Below are positions 8,350 to 17,601 of a stretch of DNA of 64,000 bases, in pieces. The notes below the pieces were generated by a model that was not told the origin of the DNA, searched no databases, and saw nothing but the letters and a program-made list of their open reading frames with translations. The stretch's first letter is position 1. The number at the start of each line of letters is the position of its first letter. Made by a program: the position numbers and the translations under genes. Source of the stretch: Pseudolysinimonas yzui (GTDB lineage: Bacteria; Actinomycetota; Actinomycetes; Actinomycetales; Microbacteriaceae); the NCBI RefSeq assembly GCF_014653215.1, contig NZ_BNAI01000006.1, positions 35,800 to 99,799 of the forward strand, written 5' to 3'.

Positions 8350-9000
8350 GTGACCACACAGACTCCCACCCCGGCATCCACCCGCTCGTCGCGAGCTCGG
8401 CGCCCCGCCTGGCTCATTCCCGCCGGGCTGATCCTGCTCAGCCTCGTGCCCGTGATCGCCGGGGCCCTGCGCCTCACCGAGCTCGCCGTCGGCGCCGAGG
8501 TCACCGCGGCCAACGCGCGCTTCTTCGACTCGCCCGTGCCGGTCATCGCGCACATCATCGGCGCGACCGTCTACTGCCTGCTCGGCGCCCTGCAGTTCGT
8601 TCCACGGCTGCGGACGGGCCGCCCTAGCTGGCACCGCATCGCCGGACGCATCGTCGCGCCCGCCGGCCTCATCGCCGGGCTCTCGGGAATGTGGATGGGG
8701 GTCTTCTACCCGCGACCTGAACTCGACACGGCAATGCGGCTGTTCTTCGGCGCCCTCATGGTGACCAGCATCCTGCTCGGACTGCGAGCGGTGCTGCGGC
8801 GGGACTTCCGCGCCCACCGCGCCTGGATGATCCGCGGGTATGCGGTCGGCATCGGCGCCGGCACCCAGGTGTTCACCGCATTCGCGTGGATCCTGCTCAG
8901 CGGTGGCGCCATGCCCGACGCCATGACGACGATCGCGCTCCTGGCGGCCGGCTGGGTCATCAACCTCGCGGTGGCCGAGGTCGCCATCCGCCGGTCGTAG
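8350..9000 (+). CDS. DUF2306 membrane protein
   Basis: This 216-residue protein has a short polar N-terminus and about six hydrophobic helices. The HRIAGRIVAPAGLIAGLSG and RAHRAWMIRGYAVG segments are characteristic of DUF2306 (PF10067) proteins, whose conserved His and Arg residues hint at a heme- or quinone-type membrane role that has not been settled. GTG 8350 gives a family-length product, though GGGGAGG lies almost directly against it. The histidine kinase gene begins two bases after its stop, so it is probably co-transcribed with the two-component genes and may be part of what they sense. Confidence 0.78.
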   Translation: MTTQTPTPASTRSSRARRPAWLIPAGLILLSLVPVIAGALRLTELAVGAEVTAANARFFDSPVPVIAHIIGATVYCLLGALQFVPRLRTGRPSWHRIAGRIVAPAGLIAGLSGMWMGVFYPRPELDTAMRLFFGALMVTSILLGLRAVLRRDFRAHRAWMIRGYAVGIGAGTQVFTAFAWILLSGGAMPDAMTTIALLAAGWVINLAVAEVAIRRS

Positions 9001-9001
9001 C

Positions 9002-10132
9002 ATGAGCGGCATGATCCGGCGATGGCGTTCGGTGTGGAACGCGCCCTCCGCATCGCCGGCACCTCCGACGCGGGTGTGGCGCGACTGGCTGCTCGTCGCG
9101 CTCCTGCCACTGCTGGCCGTGTTCGAGGGCCTCGTGCGCACCGACCTGCCGAATGCGCTCGCGGCCGTCGTCGTCCTGATCGCGATCGTTCCGACGCTGT
9201 TGTGGCGCCGCACGCATCCTCTGCTCATGCTGGTGATCTCGTTCGCCGTCACGAGCGTCTTCCGCCTCGTCACCGGCCACGACCTGGGTCTCTACACGAG
9301 CGTCCTCTTGCTGCTGATCATCTACTCGGTGTTCCGCTGGGGCTCGGGCCGCGCGATCGTCGTCGGGCTCGCGATCATGGTCGCGTCGACCCTGGCCTCC
9401 ACGCTCGCGCCGCCGATCGACCTCACCAACCTGATCGGCGGGTTCGCGTTCCTCAGCGTGGTGGGACTGCTCGGCCTGCTGCTGCGGTTCGCGGCCCGGT
9501 CGCGGATGCGCGAACTCGACCGCGCGAAGGCGAACGAACGCGCGGAACTGGCCCGCGACCTGCACGACACCGTCGCGCACCACGTCTCGGCGATCGCGAT
9601 CCAGGCGCAGGCCGGCCTGGCGACCGCGGGCACGAATCCCGATGCGGCCACGACGGCGCTCCGGGTGATCGAGGGCGAGGCATCGCGCACGCTCAGCGAG
9701 ATGCGCTCGATGGTACGGATGCTGCGCGGCGACGATGAGCCGACTCTCGCGCCCGCCGGGCGGCTCGACGATCTGCACCGACTCGCCGACGGCACCCCGC
9801 CGGTCGCGCTGACCTCGGCGGGCGACCTCGACCGCCTGCCCGAGCTGGTCGCGGCGGCCGTGTACCGGATCGCCCAGGAGTCCATCACGAACGCCCGCCG
9901 CCACGCCCGCGGAGCGACCCGCATCGACGTGCACGTCGCGGTCGAGGGCGACCGCGTGCACCTCACCGTGCGTGACGACGGCGCGGGCGGCGCGGCCGTT
10001 GCGCCGGGCTACGGCATCACCGGCATGACCGAGCGCGCCGCCCTGCTCGGCGGAGTGTGCACCGCCGGTCCGGCGCCGGGCGGCGGCTGGATCGTCACCG
10101 CCGATCTGCCGCGCGGGGGAGCACTCGCATGA
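9002..10132 (+). CDS. Sensor histidine kinase, NarL/DesK type
   Basis: A 376-residue sensor. Four or five membrane helices fill about residues 25-165, followed by the HisKA_3 dimerisation helix with [20 protein letters not shown] (phosphoacceptor His in LHDTVAHH) and a C-terminal HATPase domain with DDGAGG and [16 protein letters not shown]. There is little extracellular sequence, so it likely senses membrane state or a signal inside the bilayer. It overlaps the response regulator by the ATGA at 10129-10132, the usual sign of a cognate pair. Confidence 0.95.
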   Translation: MSGMIRRWRSVWNAPSASPAPPTRVWRDWLLVALLPLLAVFEGLVRTDLPNALAAVVVLIAIVPTLLWRRTHPLLMLVISFAVTSVFRLVTGHDLGLYTSVLLLLIIYSVFRWGSGRAIVVGLAIMVASTLASTLAPPIDLTNLIGGFAFLSVVGLLGLLLRFAARSRMRELDRAKANERAELARDLHDTVAHHVSAIAIQAQAGLATAGTNPDAATTALRVIEGEASRTLSEMRSMVRMLRGDDEPTLAPAGRLDDLHRLADGTPPVALTSAGDLDRLPELVAAAVYRIAQESITNARRHARGATRIDVHVAVEGDRVHLTVRDDGAGGAAVAPGYGITGMTERAALLGGVCTAGPAPGGGWIVTADLPRGGALA

Positions 10133-10779
10133 CGATTCGCGTGCTCATCGCCGACGATCAGGAGCTGGTACGCACCGGGCTGCGCACGATTCTCGACGCT
10201 CAGGACGACATCGTGGTCGTCGGCGAGGCGGCCGACGGCGAGGAGGCCGTGGAGGCCGCCCGATCGCTGCGACCCGATGTGTGCCTCTTCGACATCCGGA
10301 TGCCCCGGCTCGACGGCCTCGACGCGACCCGCATGCTCGCCGGGCCGGGAGTCGAGAATCCGATGGCCGTCGTGGTGATCACCACGTTCGATCTCGACGA
10401 GTACGTGTACGCCGCGTTGCGGGCGGGGGCGCGGGGGTTCCTGCTCAAAGACGCCGGGCCGGCGCTGCTCGGCCAGGCCATCCGCGCCGCCGCCGAGGGT
10501 GACGCACTGATCGCACCGAACGTCACCGTGCGGCTGCTCGAAGCGTTCGCGCGACAGCCGCAGCCCGAGCCGGTGTCGCAGCCGCTCGAGCCGCTCACCT
10601 CGCGCGAAGAAGAGGTGCTGGCGACCGTCGCCCGGGGCCTCAGCAACGCCGAGATCGCCGCCGAGCTGCACATCACCCTCAGCACCGTGAAGACGCATCT
10701 GGCGAGCCTCATGACCAAGCTCGCGGTGCGCAATCGGGTCGAGATCGCGATCTGGGCACTCGGTCGCCGACGACCCTGA
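10129..10779 (+). CDS. Response regulator, LuxR/NarL type
   Basis: A 216-residue regulator. The receiver domain (residues 1-120) has acidic pocket IADDQE, the phosphorylated Asp in [11 protein letters not shown] and Lys in FLLKDAG. The LuxR-type helix-turn-helix is at about 148-205 ([33 protein letters not shown]). ATG 10129 overlaps the kinase stop; an earlier in-frame ATG at 10057 would lie inside the kinase and add residues with no family counterpart. It probably acts with the kinase at 9002, with the DUF2306 gene as the first candidate for co-function. Confidence 0.95.
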   Translation: MTIRVLIADDQELVRTGLRTILDAQDDIVVVGEAADGEEAVEAARSLRPDVCLFDIRMPRLDGLDATRMLAGPGVENPMAVVVITTFDLDEYVYAALRAGARGFLLKDAGPALLGQAIRAAAEGDALIAPNVTVRLLEAFARQPQPEPVSQPLEPLTSREEEVLATVARGLSNAEIAAELHITLSTVKTHLASLMTKLAVRNRVEIAIWALGRRRP

Positions 10780-10788
10780 GCAACGCCT

Positions 10789-11733
10789 TCAGCGGATGAC
10801 GGGGTCGCCTGAGCCGAACGCGTCGAGATCGCTACGGCGCGGCAGGCTCTCCCAGTCGCCGGGGCCGAGGCAGGCGAACGCCCCGCAGCGAGCGCCCTGG
10901 CGCAGGCGGTCGGCCGGGGCGAGGCCGTCGAGAAGCGCGACGAGGTAGCCGGCGACGAAGGCATCCCCGGCTCCCACGGTGTCGAGGGGGGTGATCTGCT
11001 CAGCGTGCGTGGCGAGTGCCTCGCCGTCGATCGAGGCGACGCAGCCGTCTTCGCCGAGCTTCACGATCACCTGGGCCGGGCCGAGGTCGGCGATGCGGCG
11101 AGCGAGTTCGGCGGGCGAGCCGGGGCCGACCAGCAGTGCGGCCTCCTCGGGCCCGGCGAAGACGATCGTCGCGAGCTCGGCCACCCGCCGGTACGCGGCC
11201 CGGGGGTCGCGGTCACCCCAGAGCGCCGTGCGGTGGTTCACGTCGAACGACACCGGCACACCGGCTTCGACGGCGGCGTCGACCGCGGCGAACACCGCCT
11301 GCTCGGCGGAGTCCGACAGTGCGAGGGTGATGCCGGTGACGTGCAGCACCCCGGCGGAGGCGATCGCGTCGAGATCGAGATCGCCGACGTTCAGCCGGCT
11401 GCCGGCGCTCGCCGACCGGTAGTACGACACCCGGGTCGTGCCCTGCGTCGGCGACTCCTTGAGCATCAGCCCGGTGCTCGCCTCGGGGTCGACCACGGCA
11501 TCCACCGCGACCCCTTCGGCACGCAGCTCGCGCAGCACCCGGCGGCCCAGCGCATCGTCGCCGACCCGGCCGATCCACACGGCGGAACGGCCGAGCCGAG
11601 CCGCCCCGATGGCGACGTTGCTCTCCGCGCCGCCGATGTGCAGCGCGAAGTCCGACATGTGCTCGAGCGAGCCGATGCCCGTCGCGCGCAGCAGCCCCAT
11701 CGTCTCGCCGAGGGTGACGACGGCGCCGGTCAT
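10789..11733 (-). CDS. kdgK: PfkB-family sugar kinase, probable 2-keto-3-deoxygluconate kinase
   Basis: This 314-residue ribokinase-fold enzyme has the N-terminal GGAESNVAIGAARLG substrate lid and the C-terminal PfkB signature DTVGAGDAFVAGYL with the catalytic Asp. The MLKESPTQGTTRVSYYR region resembles KDG kinases. The reaction would be ATP-dependent phosphorylation of 2-keto-3-deoxygluconate (or a close relative) to KDPG, the substrate of the aldolase encoded just upstream with a 4-base overlap. It is the last gene of a four-gene leftward operon and ends 9 bases from the convergent response regulator. Confidence 0.88.
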   Translation of the reverse strand: MTGAVVTLGETMGLLRATGIGSLEHMSDFALHIGGAESNVAIGAARLGRSAVWIGRVGDDALGRRVLRELRAEGVAVDAVVDPEASTGLMLKESPTQGTTRVSYYRSASAGSRLNVGDLDLDAIASAGVLHVTGITLALSDSAEQAVFAAVDAAVEAGVPVSFDVNHRTALWGDRDPRAAYRRVAELATIVFAGPEEAALLVGPGSPAELARRIADLGPAQVIVKLGEDGCVASIDGEALATHAEQITPLDTVGAGDAFVAGYLVALLDGLAPADRLRQGARCGAFACLGPGDWESLPRRSDLDAFGSGDPVIR

Positions 11734-12359
11734 CCGGCACCTGCCAGGGCGACGGCCTCGCGGCTCAGCCGCTCGATGGTCGCCACATCCCGGGAGGCGA
11801 GCAGCTGCCGCCCCGCCATCCAGCTGCCGCTCACCGCGGGCACGTTCGGGTGGGCGAGGTAACTCGCGACGTTGGCGGGCGACACCCCGCCGCTCGGCAC
11901 GAAGGCGACGTCGGGGAAGGGCCCGGCGAGGGCGGCGATCAGGTCGACACCGCCGAGGATGTCGGCCGGGAACAGCTTCACGGCGCGCAGCCCGCTGCGC
12001 AGCACCGCGAGCACGTCGGTCGCCGTCGCCACGCCCGGCAGGATGTCGAGGCCGCGCTCACGCGCCAGGTCGATGACCTCGCGGTCGACCCCGGGCGTGA
12101 TGACGAACAGCGCCCCGGCATCCGCCGCCCGGTTGAGGTCGTCGGGGGTCACGACGGTGCCGACGCCCACGAGCGACGTTCCGGCGTCCGCGATCGCGGT
12201 GATCGCGGCGAGGGCGGCCGGCGTGCGCAGGGTGATCTCGACGCAGCCGATGCCGCCCGCTGCCAGGGCGGCCGCGGCATCCACGGCGAAGCCGGCGTCG
12301 TCGATCACGAGCACCGGCACGATCCGATGCCCGGAGAGTGCCGGCGGCAGGGCGATCAT
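11730..12359 (-). CDS. eda: KDPG/KHG-type aldolase
   Basis: A 209-residue class I aldolase. The Schiff-base Lys is in AVKLFPAD, the catalytic Glu in CVEITLRTPAAL, and the VGVGTVVTPDD and FVPSGGVSPANV phosphate-binding loops are present. It cleaves 2-keto-3-deoxy-6-phosphogluconate to pyruvate and glyceraldehyde-3-phosphate. Some homologues act on unphosphorylated deoxyketo acids, and the nearby fuconate dehydratase leaves that open. It overlaps both neighbours by ATGA, linking it tightly to the SDR upstream and the KDG-type kinase downstream. Confidence 0.92.
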   Translation of the reverse strand: MIALPPALSGHRIVPVLVIDDAGFAVDAAAALAAGGIGCVEITLRTPAALAAITAIADAGTSLVGVGTVVTPDDLNRAADAGALFVITPGVDREVIDLARERGLDILPGVATATDVLAVLRSGLRAVKLFPADILGGVDLIAALAGPFPDVAFVPSGGVSPANVASYLAHPNVPAVSGSWMAGRQLLASRDVATIERLSREAVALAGAG

Positions 12360-13111
12360 CGGCCCAGCCAACCACCGTCGACGGGAAGCACAACACCTGA
12401 CACGTAGTCGGAGGCCGGGGACGCGAGGAAGACCGTCGCCCCGGCGAGATCGGAGCCCGACCCCCACCGGCCGGCCGGGATGCGGGCGAGGATCGCGGCC
12501 GAGCGTTCCGGGTCGGCCCGCAGCGCCTGCGTGTTGTCGGTGGCGATGTAGCCGGGGGCGATCGCGTTGACGGTGACCCCGTGCGGCGCCCACTCGTTCG
12601 ACAGCGCGCGGGTGAGTCCGGCGATGCCCGACTTCGCCGCGGCGTACCCGGGAACGTTGATGCCGCCCTGGAAGCTCAGCAGCGACGCCGTGAAGATCAC
12701 CTTGCCGCGCCCCCGTTCCAGCATCCCGCGGCCGACGGCCTGGGTCAGCACGAACGGGCTCGAGAGGTCGATCTGCAGCACCCGGTCCCACCACTCGAGC
12801 GGGTGCTCCGCGGCAGGGGCGCGCTCGATCGCGCCGGCGTTGTTGACCAGGATGTCGATGTGCCGGCCGTCGAGCTCGCGCGTGAGGGCGAGGGTGGCGT
12901 CGCGGTTGGAGAAGTCGCACGACAGCGCCTCGAACTCGCGGCCATGGGCCCGAACGGCGGCTTCGATCGCGCTGCCCGTCGCCTCCTGCTGCGCGCTCAC
13001 TCCGATGATGTCGGCTCCCGCGGCGGCGAGGGCTTCCGCCATCGCGAACCCGATGCCGCGACGGCTTCCGGTGACGAGGGCCGTGGTGCCGTGCAGGTCG
13101 AACGCGCTCAC
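12356..13111 (-). CDS. SDR oxidoreductase, gluconate 5-dehydrogenase / KduD-like
   Basis: A 251-residue classical SDR with TGSRRGIG near residue 14, NNAG, the Ser of FTASLLS and a YAAAKSG catalytic segment. The layout (MSAFDLHGTTALVTGSRRG..., then AIAPGYIATDNTQALRADPERS and a C-terminal SGVVLPVDGGWLGR) is that of IdnO/KduD enzymes, which interconvert 5-keto-gluconate and gluconate or 2-keto-3-deoxygluconate and its diketo form. GTG 13111 overlaps the stop of the alcohol dehydrogenase (GTGA). Together with that enzyme and the kinase and aldolase downstream it would feed a sugar acid into KDPG. Confidence 0.88.
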   Translation of the reverse strand: MSAFDLHGTTALVTGSRRGIGFAMAEALAAAGADIIGVSAQQEATGSAIEAAVRAHGREFEALSCDFSNRDATLALTRELDGRHIDILVNNAGAIERAPAAEHPLEWWDRVLQIDLSSPFVLTQAVGRGMLERGRGKVIFTASLLSFQGGINVPGYAAAKSGIAGLTRALSNEWAPHGVTVNAIAPGYIATDNTQALRADPERSAAILARIPAGRWGSGSDLAGATVFLASPASDYVSGVVLPVDGGWLGR

Positions 13112-14130
13112 GAGTGGTCCCTCACATCGACGAGGATCTTCATCGCGCGGCCGGCCTCGAGGTCGGCGAAGGCCGCCCCCGTTCCGCTCAGCGGCACGAT
13201 CTTGGTGATCAGCAGGTCGGCCGGGATGACGCCCCGCGCCAGCAGGTCGACGGCCGCTTCGAAGTCGGTCGCCTCGTAGACCCGGGCGCCGAGCAGCCGC
13301 AGCTCGCGCCAGAACATGCGCTGCAGATCGATCGGCCGCGGGGTGGGATGGATGGCGACGACGACGATCGTGCCGCGCACCTTCGCCAGGCCGGTGGCTC
13401 CGAGCACGGCGGGGGCGGCACCCGAGACCTCGAAGACGACGTCGGCGCCGGCCCCGCCCGTCCACTCCTCGACCCAGGCGACCTGGTCGGCGGCGGTCGG
13501 GTCGAGCGTCGCGAACCCGAGGTCGGCGATCTGGGCCCGTCGCGCGGCGTCGAGTTCGATGACGACGACGTCGGCGCCGGCGTCCCGGGCGACCGTCGCG
13601 ATGAGCACGCCGATGGGGCCGCCGCCGATCACCACCGCCTTGTCACCGGGCGCGAGTTCGGAGCGGCGCACGTCGTGCACGGCGACGGCGACCGGTTCGA
13701 CCAGGGCCGCGTGATCGAGCCGCAGGCCGGCGGGCAGCCGCACGAGGGTGCGGGCGGGCACGTTCCACACCTCCTGCAGAGCGCCGGGGGAGTCGATGCC
13801 GATGAAGGTCAGGTTCTGGCAGATGTGCTGGTGGCCGGCGAGGCAGGCCGGGCAGGTGCCGTCCCAGTCGAGGGGCATGACGACGACCGGATCGCCGACC
13901 GCCCATCCGGTCACCCCGTCGCCGACGGCGGCGACTTCACCGCTGGCCTCGTGACCGAAGATCAGCGGCCGGGTGACCCGGCCATCCATCGCGCCGTGCA
14001 GGATGTGCAGGTCGGTGCCGCACAGGCCGTTGTAGGCGACGCGCACCTGGACCTGCCCCGCGGGCGGCGGCTCGGGCTGCGCCTCGGCGGTGTCGACGGC
14101 GCGATCGCCGAGGTAACGGGCAGTCAGCAC
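13108..14130 (-). CDS. Zinc-dependent alcohol dehydrogenase (sugar-acid/polyol type)
   Basis: This 340-residue medium-chain dehydrogenase starts at GTG 14130, preceded by GAAGGAGG. Catalytic zinc ligands are seen in LCGTDLHILHG and GHEASG, and the Rossmann loop is GGGPIG. The structural-zinc lobe reads DGTCPACLAGHQHIC: three Cys remain, but the position usually held by the first Cys is Asp. Homologues include threonine, L-idonate and galactonate dehydrogenases. As first gene of the operon with an IdnO/KduD-like SDR, KDPG aldolase and KDG kinase, oxidation of an aldonic acid is likely. Its promoter holds one of the two palindromes facing fuconate dehydratase. Confidence 0.88.
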   Translation of the reverse strand: MLTARYLGDRAVDTAEAQPEPPPAGQVQVRVAYNGLCGTDLHILHGAMDGRVTRPLIFGHEASGEVAAVGDGVTGWAVGDPVVVMPLDWDGTCPACLAGHQHICQNLTFIGIDSPGALQEVWNVPARTLVRLPAGLRLDHAALVEPVAVAVHDVRRSELAPGDKAVVIGGGPIGVLIATVARDAGADVVVIELDAARRAQIADLGFATLDPTAADQVAWVEEWTGGAGADVVFEVSGAAPAVLGATGLAKVRGTIVVVAIHPTPRPIDLQRMFWRELRLLGARVYEATDFEAAVDLLARGVIPADLLITKIVPLSGTGAAFADLEAGRAMKILVDVRDHS

Positions 14131-14146
14131 GGGGCCTCCTTCGGCC

Positions 14147-14173
14147 AAACACTAGATGTTTCCGGCAATCTTA
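14147..14173 (-). promoter_or_regulatory. Leftward promoter with operator palindrome 1
   Basis: On the minus strand TAAGAT (14173-14168) resembles a -10. Seven bases downstream lies the 15-bp palindrome AAACACTAGATGTTT (14147-14161), which would cover the transcription start of the alcohol dehydrogenase operon. Its sequence matches the reverse complement of palindrome 2 at 14 of 15 positions. Confidence 0.65.
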
Positions 14174-14192
14174 CGATGTTTTGGCCGCTGAA

Positions 14193-14224
14193 TTGACGTT
14201 CCGAGCCCGAAACATCTAATGTTT
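14193..14224 (+). promoter_or_regulatory. Rightward promoter with operator palindrome 2
   Basis: TTGACG (14193-14198) followed after 16 bases by TCTAAT (14215-14220) makes a plausible promoter for the fuconate dehydratase gene. The 15-bp palindrome AAACATCTAATGTTT (14210-14224) overlays the -10. A repressor bound here would block the gene. The nearby GntR protein is the natural candidate. Confidence 0.65.
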
Positions 14225-14303
14225 GACTCGACACGCTTCAGTTCCAGTTCCGGGCGCACGCTGGAAGACGTCGGCGGCGTGACAGAACAGGAGCGCTCAC
14301 CCC

Positions 14304-15647
14304 ATGACCACGATCACGTCGGTCTCCGTCACCGACATCCGATTCCCCACCTCGCTGAGCATGGATGGGTCGGATGCGATGAACAAGGACGGCGACTACT
14401 CGGCCGCCTACGTGCACATCGTCACCGACGACCCCGACCTCGCCGGCTTCGGCTTCACCTTCACCATCGGCCGCGGCAACGATCTCTGCGTCGAGGCGGC
14501 CCGGCAGCGCGCGCTCCCGCTCATCGGGCGCGAGGTCGCCGAGGTGATCGGCGACCTCGGGGCCACCTACCGCGACCTGCAGAGCGACTCGCAGCTGCGC
14601 TGGCTCGGACCCGACAAGGGCGTCATCCATCTCGCGCTCGCCGCCGTCATGAACGCCGTCTGGGATCTCGCCGCCCGCGCCGCCGGGGTGCCGCTGTGGC
14701 AGCTGCTCGCCGAGATGAGCCCCGAGCAACTGGTGGATGCGGCCGACCTGCGCTATCTCTCCGACGCCCTCACCCGCGAAGAAGCCATCGCGATCCTCGC
14801 CGAACTCGCGCCGACGCGCCAGCAGCGCATCGCCGAGCTCCAGGGCACGGGCTACCCCTGCTACACGACGAGCGCCGGCTGGCTGGGCTACTCCGACGAG
14901 AAGCTGCGTCGGCTCTGCCAGGAGGCCGTGGATGCCGGCTACCGGCACGTGAAGCTCAAGGTCGGGGCGAACCTCGACGAAGACATCCGCCGGCTCTCGA
15001 TCGCCCGCGAGGTGATCGGCCCCGACGCGGCCCTGATGATCGACGCCAACCAGGTGTGGGATGTGCCGCAGGCGATCGAGTGGGTGAACGCGCTCGCGCC
15101 GTTCGCGCCGCTGTGGATCGAGGAGCCGACGAGTCCCGACGACGTACTCGGGCACGCCGCCATCCGCCGCGCCGTCGCGCCGATCGGCGTCGCCTCGGGG
15201 GAGCACGGCATGAACCGGGTGCTGTTCAAGCAGATGTTCCAGGCCGGAGCCCTCGACTTCTGCCAGCTCGACTCCGCCCGGCTCGGCAGCGTCAACGAGA
15301 TCCTCGCCGTCTACCTGATGGCCAAGAAGTTCGGCGTGCCGGTCTGCCCGCATGCCGGCGGCGTCGGGCTGTGCGAGCTGGTGCAGCACCTGTCGGTGTT
15401 CGACTACGTCGCGGTCTCGGGAAGCCTCGAGGGCCGAGTCACCGAGTACGTCGACCACCTGCACGAGCATTTCGTCGAGCCGTGCATCGTCGAGGCCGGC
15501 GCCTACCGCCTGCCGATGGCGCCGGGCTACAGCGCCGAGATGCACCCGGCGTCGATCGAGCGATTCCGGTTCCCCGACGGGGACTACTGGGCGGGCGCGG
15601 CCAGCGAGTCGTCGTCGTGGAGAAAGTCTTCGATCGCCAGCAGGTGA
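14304..15647 (+). CDS. L-fuconate dehydratase (enolase superfamily)
   Basis: A 447-residue enzyme of the fuconate dehydratase branch (as in Xanthomonas and human ENOSF1), recognised by [15 protein letters not shown] near its start. Catalytic elements of the barrel are KLKVG (base Lys), MIDANQ, WIEEPT and GEH (metal ligands Asp, Glu, Glu), and CPHAGGVG (His). It removes water from L-fuconate to give 2-keto-3-deoxy-L-fuconate. AGGAG precedes ATG 14304. The C-terminus runs 64 bases into the convergent GntR gene. It is central to the oxidative fucose route encoded around it. Confidence 0.93.
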   Translation: MTTITSVSVTDIRFPTSLSMDGSDAMNKDGDYSAAYVHIVTDDPDLAGFGFTFTIGRGNDLCVEAARQRALPLIGREVAEVIGDLGATYRDLQSDSQLRWLGPDKGVIHLALAAVMNAVWDLAARAAGVPLWQLLAEMSPEQLVDAADLRYLSDALTREEAIAILAELAPTRQQRIAELQGTGYPCYTTSAGWLGYSDEKLRRLCQEAVDAGYRHVKLKVGANLDEDIRRLSIAREVIGPDAALMIDANQVWDVPQAIEWVNALAPFAPLWIEEPTSPDDVLGHAAIRRAVAPIGVASGEHGMNRVLFKQMFQAGALDFCQLDSARLGSVNEILAVYLMAKKFGVPVCPHAGGVGLCELVQHLSVFDYVAVSGSLEGRVTEYVDHLHEHFVEPCIVEAGAYRLPMAPGYSAEMHPASIERFRFPDGDYWAGAASESSSWRKSSIASR

Positions 15648-16339
15648 TGGCTCATCTGCAGCCGGGCGCGGTCCGGATCGCGGGCGATGATCGCGGCGAG
15701 GATGGCCTCGTGCTCGCGGAAGGCCGTGCGCACCTGCTCTTCGTGCTGGAGGCCGAACGTGCGCCGAGCCAGCGCGGTGCGGTCGGCGAGCGCGTCGATC
15801 AGGGCCGCGAGGGCGCCATTGTCGGACGCCTTCGCGAGGATGCGGTGAAAGGCGAGGTCGCCCTTCAGCACCGCTTCGTGGTCGATGGCCGCCTTCTCGA
15901 ACACGAGATCGTGCATCTCGTCGAGCAGGGTGCGCGCCGCGGCGATGTCGTCGTCGGTGATGTGCATCGCGGCGCGCGCCGCCGCCTCGGACTCGAGAAT
16001 ACGGCGCACCGCGTGCAGGTCGTGCCGGTGCTCCGGACCCTGCAGGTCGACCATGAACGCCATCGGCGCGAGCAGCAGGGTGCTGTCGAGCGAGGTGACA
16101 TAGGTGCCGTCGCCCTGGCGTGTCTCGAGCACGCCCATGATGCAGAGGGCGCGCACCCCTTCGCGCAGCGATCCGCGCGAGACGCCGAGCGCTTCGGCGA
16201 GATCCTTCTCGACGGGCAGCCGCGATCCGGCCGTGAGGTCGCCGCGGGTGATCATCGCCTTGATGCTCTGAACGACGACATCGGTCTGCGAGAGGCCCGG
16301 GGGAAGGGCACTCACTACAGCGTCATCAGCTCGGGTCAC
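15584..16339 (-). CDS. GntR/FadR-family transcriptional regulator
   Basis: This protein of about 251 residues has an N-terminal winged helix ([20 protein letters not shown], then [19 protein letters not shown]) and an all-helical FCD effector domain with the Asp/His metal-binding pattern ([30 protein letters not shown]). FCD regulators commonly sense sugar acids or keto acids. GTG 16339 is chosen as a reasonable start; GTG 16405 would add 22 residues and neither has a clear ribosome-binding site. Sitting between the dehydratase and the ribose-type ABC genes, it is the best candidate to bind the palindromes at 14147 and 14210. Confidence 0.88.
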   Translation of the reverse strand: MTRADDAVVSALPPGLSQTDVVVQSIKAMITRGDLTAGSRLPVEKDLAEALGVSRGSLREGVRALCIMGVLETRQGDGTYVTSLDSTLLLAPMAFMVDLQGPEHRHDLHAVRRILESEAAARAAMHITDDDIAAARTLLDEMHDLVFEKAAIDHEAVLKGDLAFHRILAKASDNGALAALIDALADRTALARRTFGLQHEEQVRTAFREHEAILAAIIARDPDRARLQMSHHLLAIEDFLHDDDSLAAPAQ

Positions 16340-16472
16340 GTCGCCATGATAGGGCCGCTCGGGGGATAGATCAGATGAAAGGGCGCGAGTCGTCGCATCT
16401 CTCACGCCCGATAAATCTGACCTTTACCGGGCAAACCGGCCAGGCTGGGGAGAAACTGAGGCGCGACAGCGC

Positions 16473-16501
16473 TAGACATCGGATGATTTTCTGGTTAGAG
16501 T
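16473..16501 (+). promoter_or_regulatory. Promoter of the ribose-type ABC operon with a palindrome in the spacer
   Basis: TAGACA (16473-16478) and TAGAGT (16496-16501) are separated by 17 bases. The palindrome CATC-g-GATG (16477-16485) starts within the -35 and fills the spacer start, a suitable repressor site. TCAGAT (16371-16376) and ATCTGA (16415-16420) form a further wide inverted repeat upstream, near the GntR start. Confidence 0.45.
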
Positions 16502-16530
16502 CGCCCCAATCAGCAAGGAGGCTGTTCGAG

Positions 16531-17601
16531 GTGTCTGACTCCCGCACCATCCCCGGGCCGGCCGAGCTCGCCCAGTCGCCCGCCGTCGGCACGGCATCCG
16601 AGGCCGCACGTGCGCGGCTCGTGGGCACGATGCTGTGGCTGCTGCGCCTCGGCCCCTTCCTGATCCTCGTCATCATGATCGCGGTTCTCGCGGGACTCTC
16701 GCCGGTGTTCTTCACACCCGGCAACCTCGGCAACGTGCTCACCCAGAGCGCCGCGATCGCGATCCTCGCCATGGGGCAGCTGCTCGTCATCCTCACCCGC
16801 GGCATCGACCTGTCGGTCGGATCGACCCTCGCCCTCGCCGCCGTCGTCGGCGCGCTGGTCTACGCCGAGACCGACTCCGGATTCACGACGATCCTCGCCA
16901 TGGTGTTCACCGGAGCCCTCGTCGGTGCCGTCAACGGCTTCGGGTACGTGTACGGGCGGCTGCCGCATCCCTTCATCGTCACGCTCGCGACGCTCAGCAT
17001 CGCCCGCGGCCTCGCCCTCGGTCTCTCGGGCGGCCAGCCGGTCTCGGGGATGCCCGAGGTCGTCACCACGATCGGCGGCGGCTCGGCGGCCTGGCTGGCC
17101 TCGTGGTTCCCCAACGCGGCCTTCCTGGTCGCCGGCGTCGCGATCCTCGTCACCCTGATGCTGCGCAACCTGGTGTGGGGCCGCTGGATCTACGCGGTCG
17201 GCGGCAGCCCCGAAGGCGCGCGGCGCCTCGGCGTTCCCCGCAACGGGGTGATCGTGTCGGTCTACATCATGAGCGGTCTGCTCGCCGGAGTCGCGGCGAT
17301 CGTGACCGCCGGCCGACTCAACGCGGGCTCGCCGACTTTCGGCCAGCTCGCCGAACTCGACGCCATCGCCGCGGTCGTGATCGGCGGCGCCAGCTTCCTC
17401 GGTGGCCGCGGCAACGTCGGCAATGCGCTCATCGGCGCCCTCATGATCGGCGTCATCCGCAACGGCATGAACCTGCTCAACGTCGAAGGCTTCCTGCAGC
17501 TCATCGTCATCGGCGTCGTCATCGTCATCGCCGTCGAGTCCGATGTCATCCGCACCCGGCTCGAGGCGCGGTTCCGAGTTCTCAAGGCGGCGTCAGCATG
17601 A
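16531..17601 (+). CDS. Ribose-type ABC transporter permease (RbsC family)
   Basis: A 356-residue permease with about ten hydrophobic segments. Family motifs include ILAMGQLLVILTRGIDLSVG, VNGFGYVYGRLPHPFIVTLA and the ATPase-contact region IYAVGGSPEGARRLGVP. GTG 16531 follows AAGGAGG at 16515-16521 with good spacing; the open frame upstream has no such signal. It starts an operon of permease, single-domain ATPase and binding protein. By position beside the dehydratase and lactonase it likely imports the sugar or aldonate used by the oxidative route. Confidence 0.92.
   Translation: MSDSRTIPGPAELAQSPAVGTASEAARARLVGTMLWLLRLGPFLILVIMIAVLAGLSPVFFTPGNLGNVLTQSAAIAILAMGQLLVILTRGIDLSVGSTLALAAVVGALVYAETDSGFTTILAMVFTGALVGAVNGFGYVYGRLPHPFIVTLATLSIARGLALGLSGGQPVSGMPEVVTTIGGGSAAWLASWFPNAAFLVAGVAILVTLMLRNLVWGRWIYAVGGSPEGARRLGVPRNGVIVSVYIMSGLLAGVAAIVTAGRLNAGSPTFGQLAELDAIAAVVIGGASFLGGRGNVGNALIGALMIGVIRNGMNLLNVEGFLQLIVIGVVIVIAVESDVIRTRLEARFRVLKAASA

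Noticed and set aside
11730..14130. Naming the leftward operon as a complete L-idonate pathway
   Set aside because: The Zn-dehydrogenase and SDR fit IdnD/IdnO, but no gluconate kinase or idonate permease is present and the kinase/aldolase fit KDG metabolism. Other aldonates are equally possible.
14219..16369. A 716-codon plus-strand frame across fuconate dehydratase and the GntR gene
   Set aside because: It crosses two real genes in another frame and its translation is Arg-rich noise in the first half and antisense regulator in the second.
16371..16420. TCAGAT/ATCTGA inverted repeat upstream of the GntR gene as a firm operator
   Set aside because: Arms of 6 bp with a 38-base gap are likely to occur by chance. 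It is only mentioned beside the better-supported promoter at 16473.
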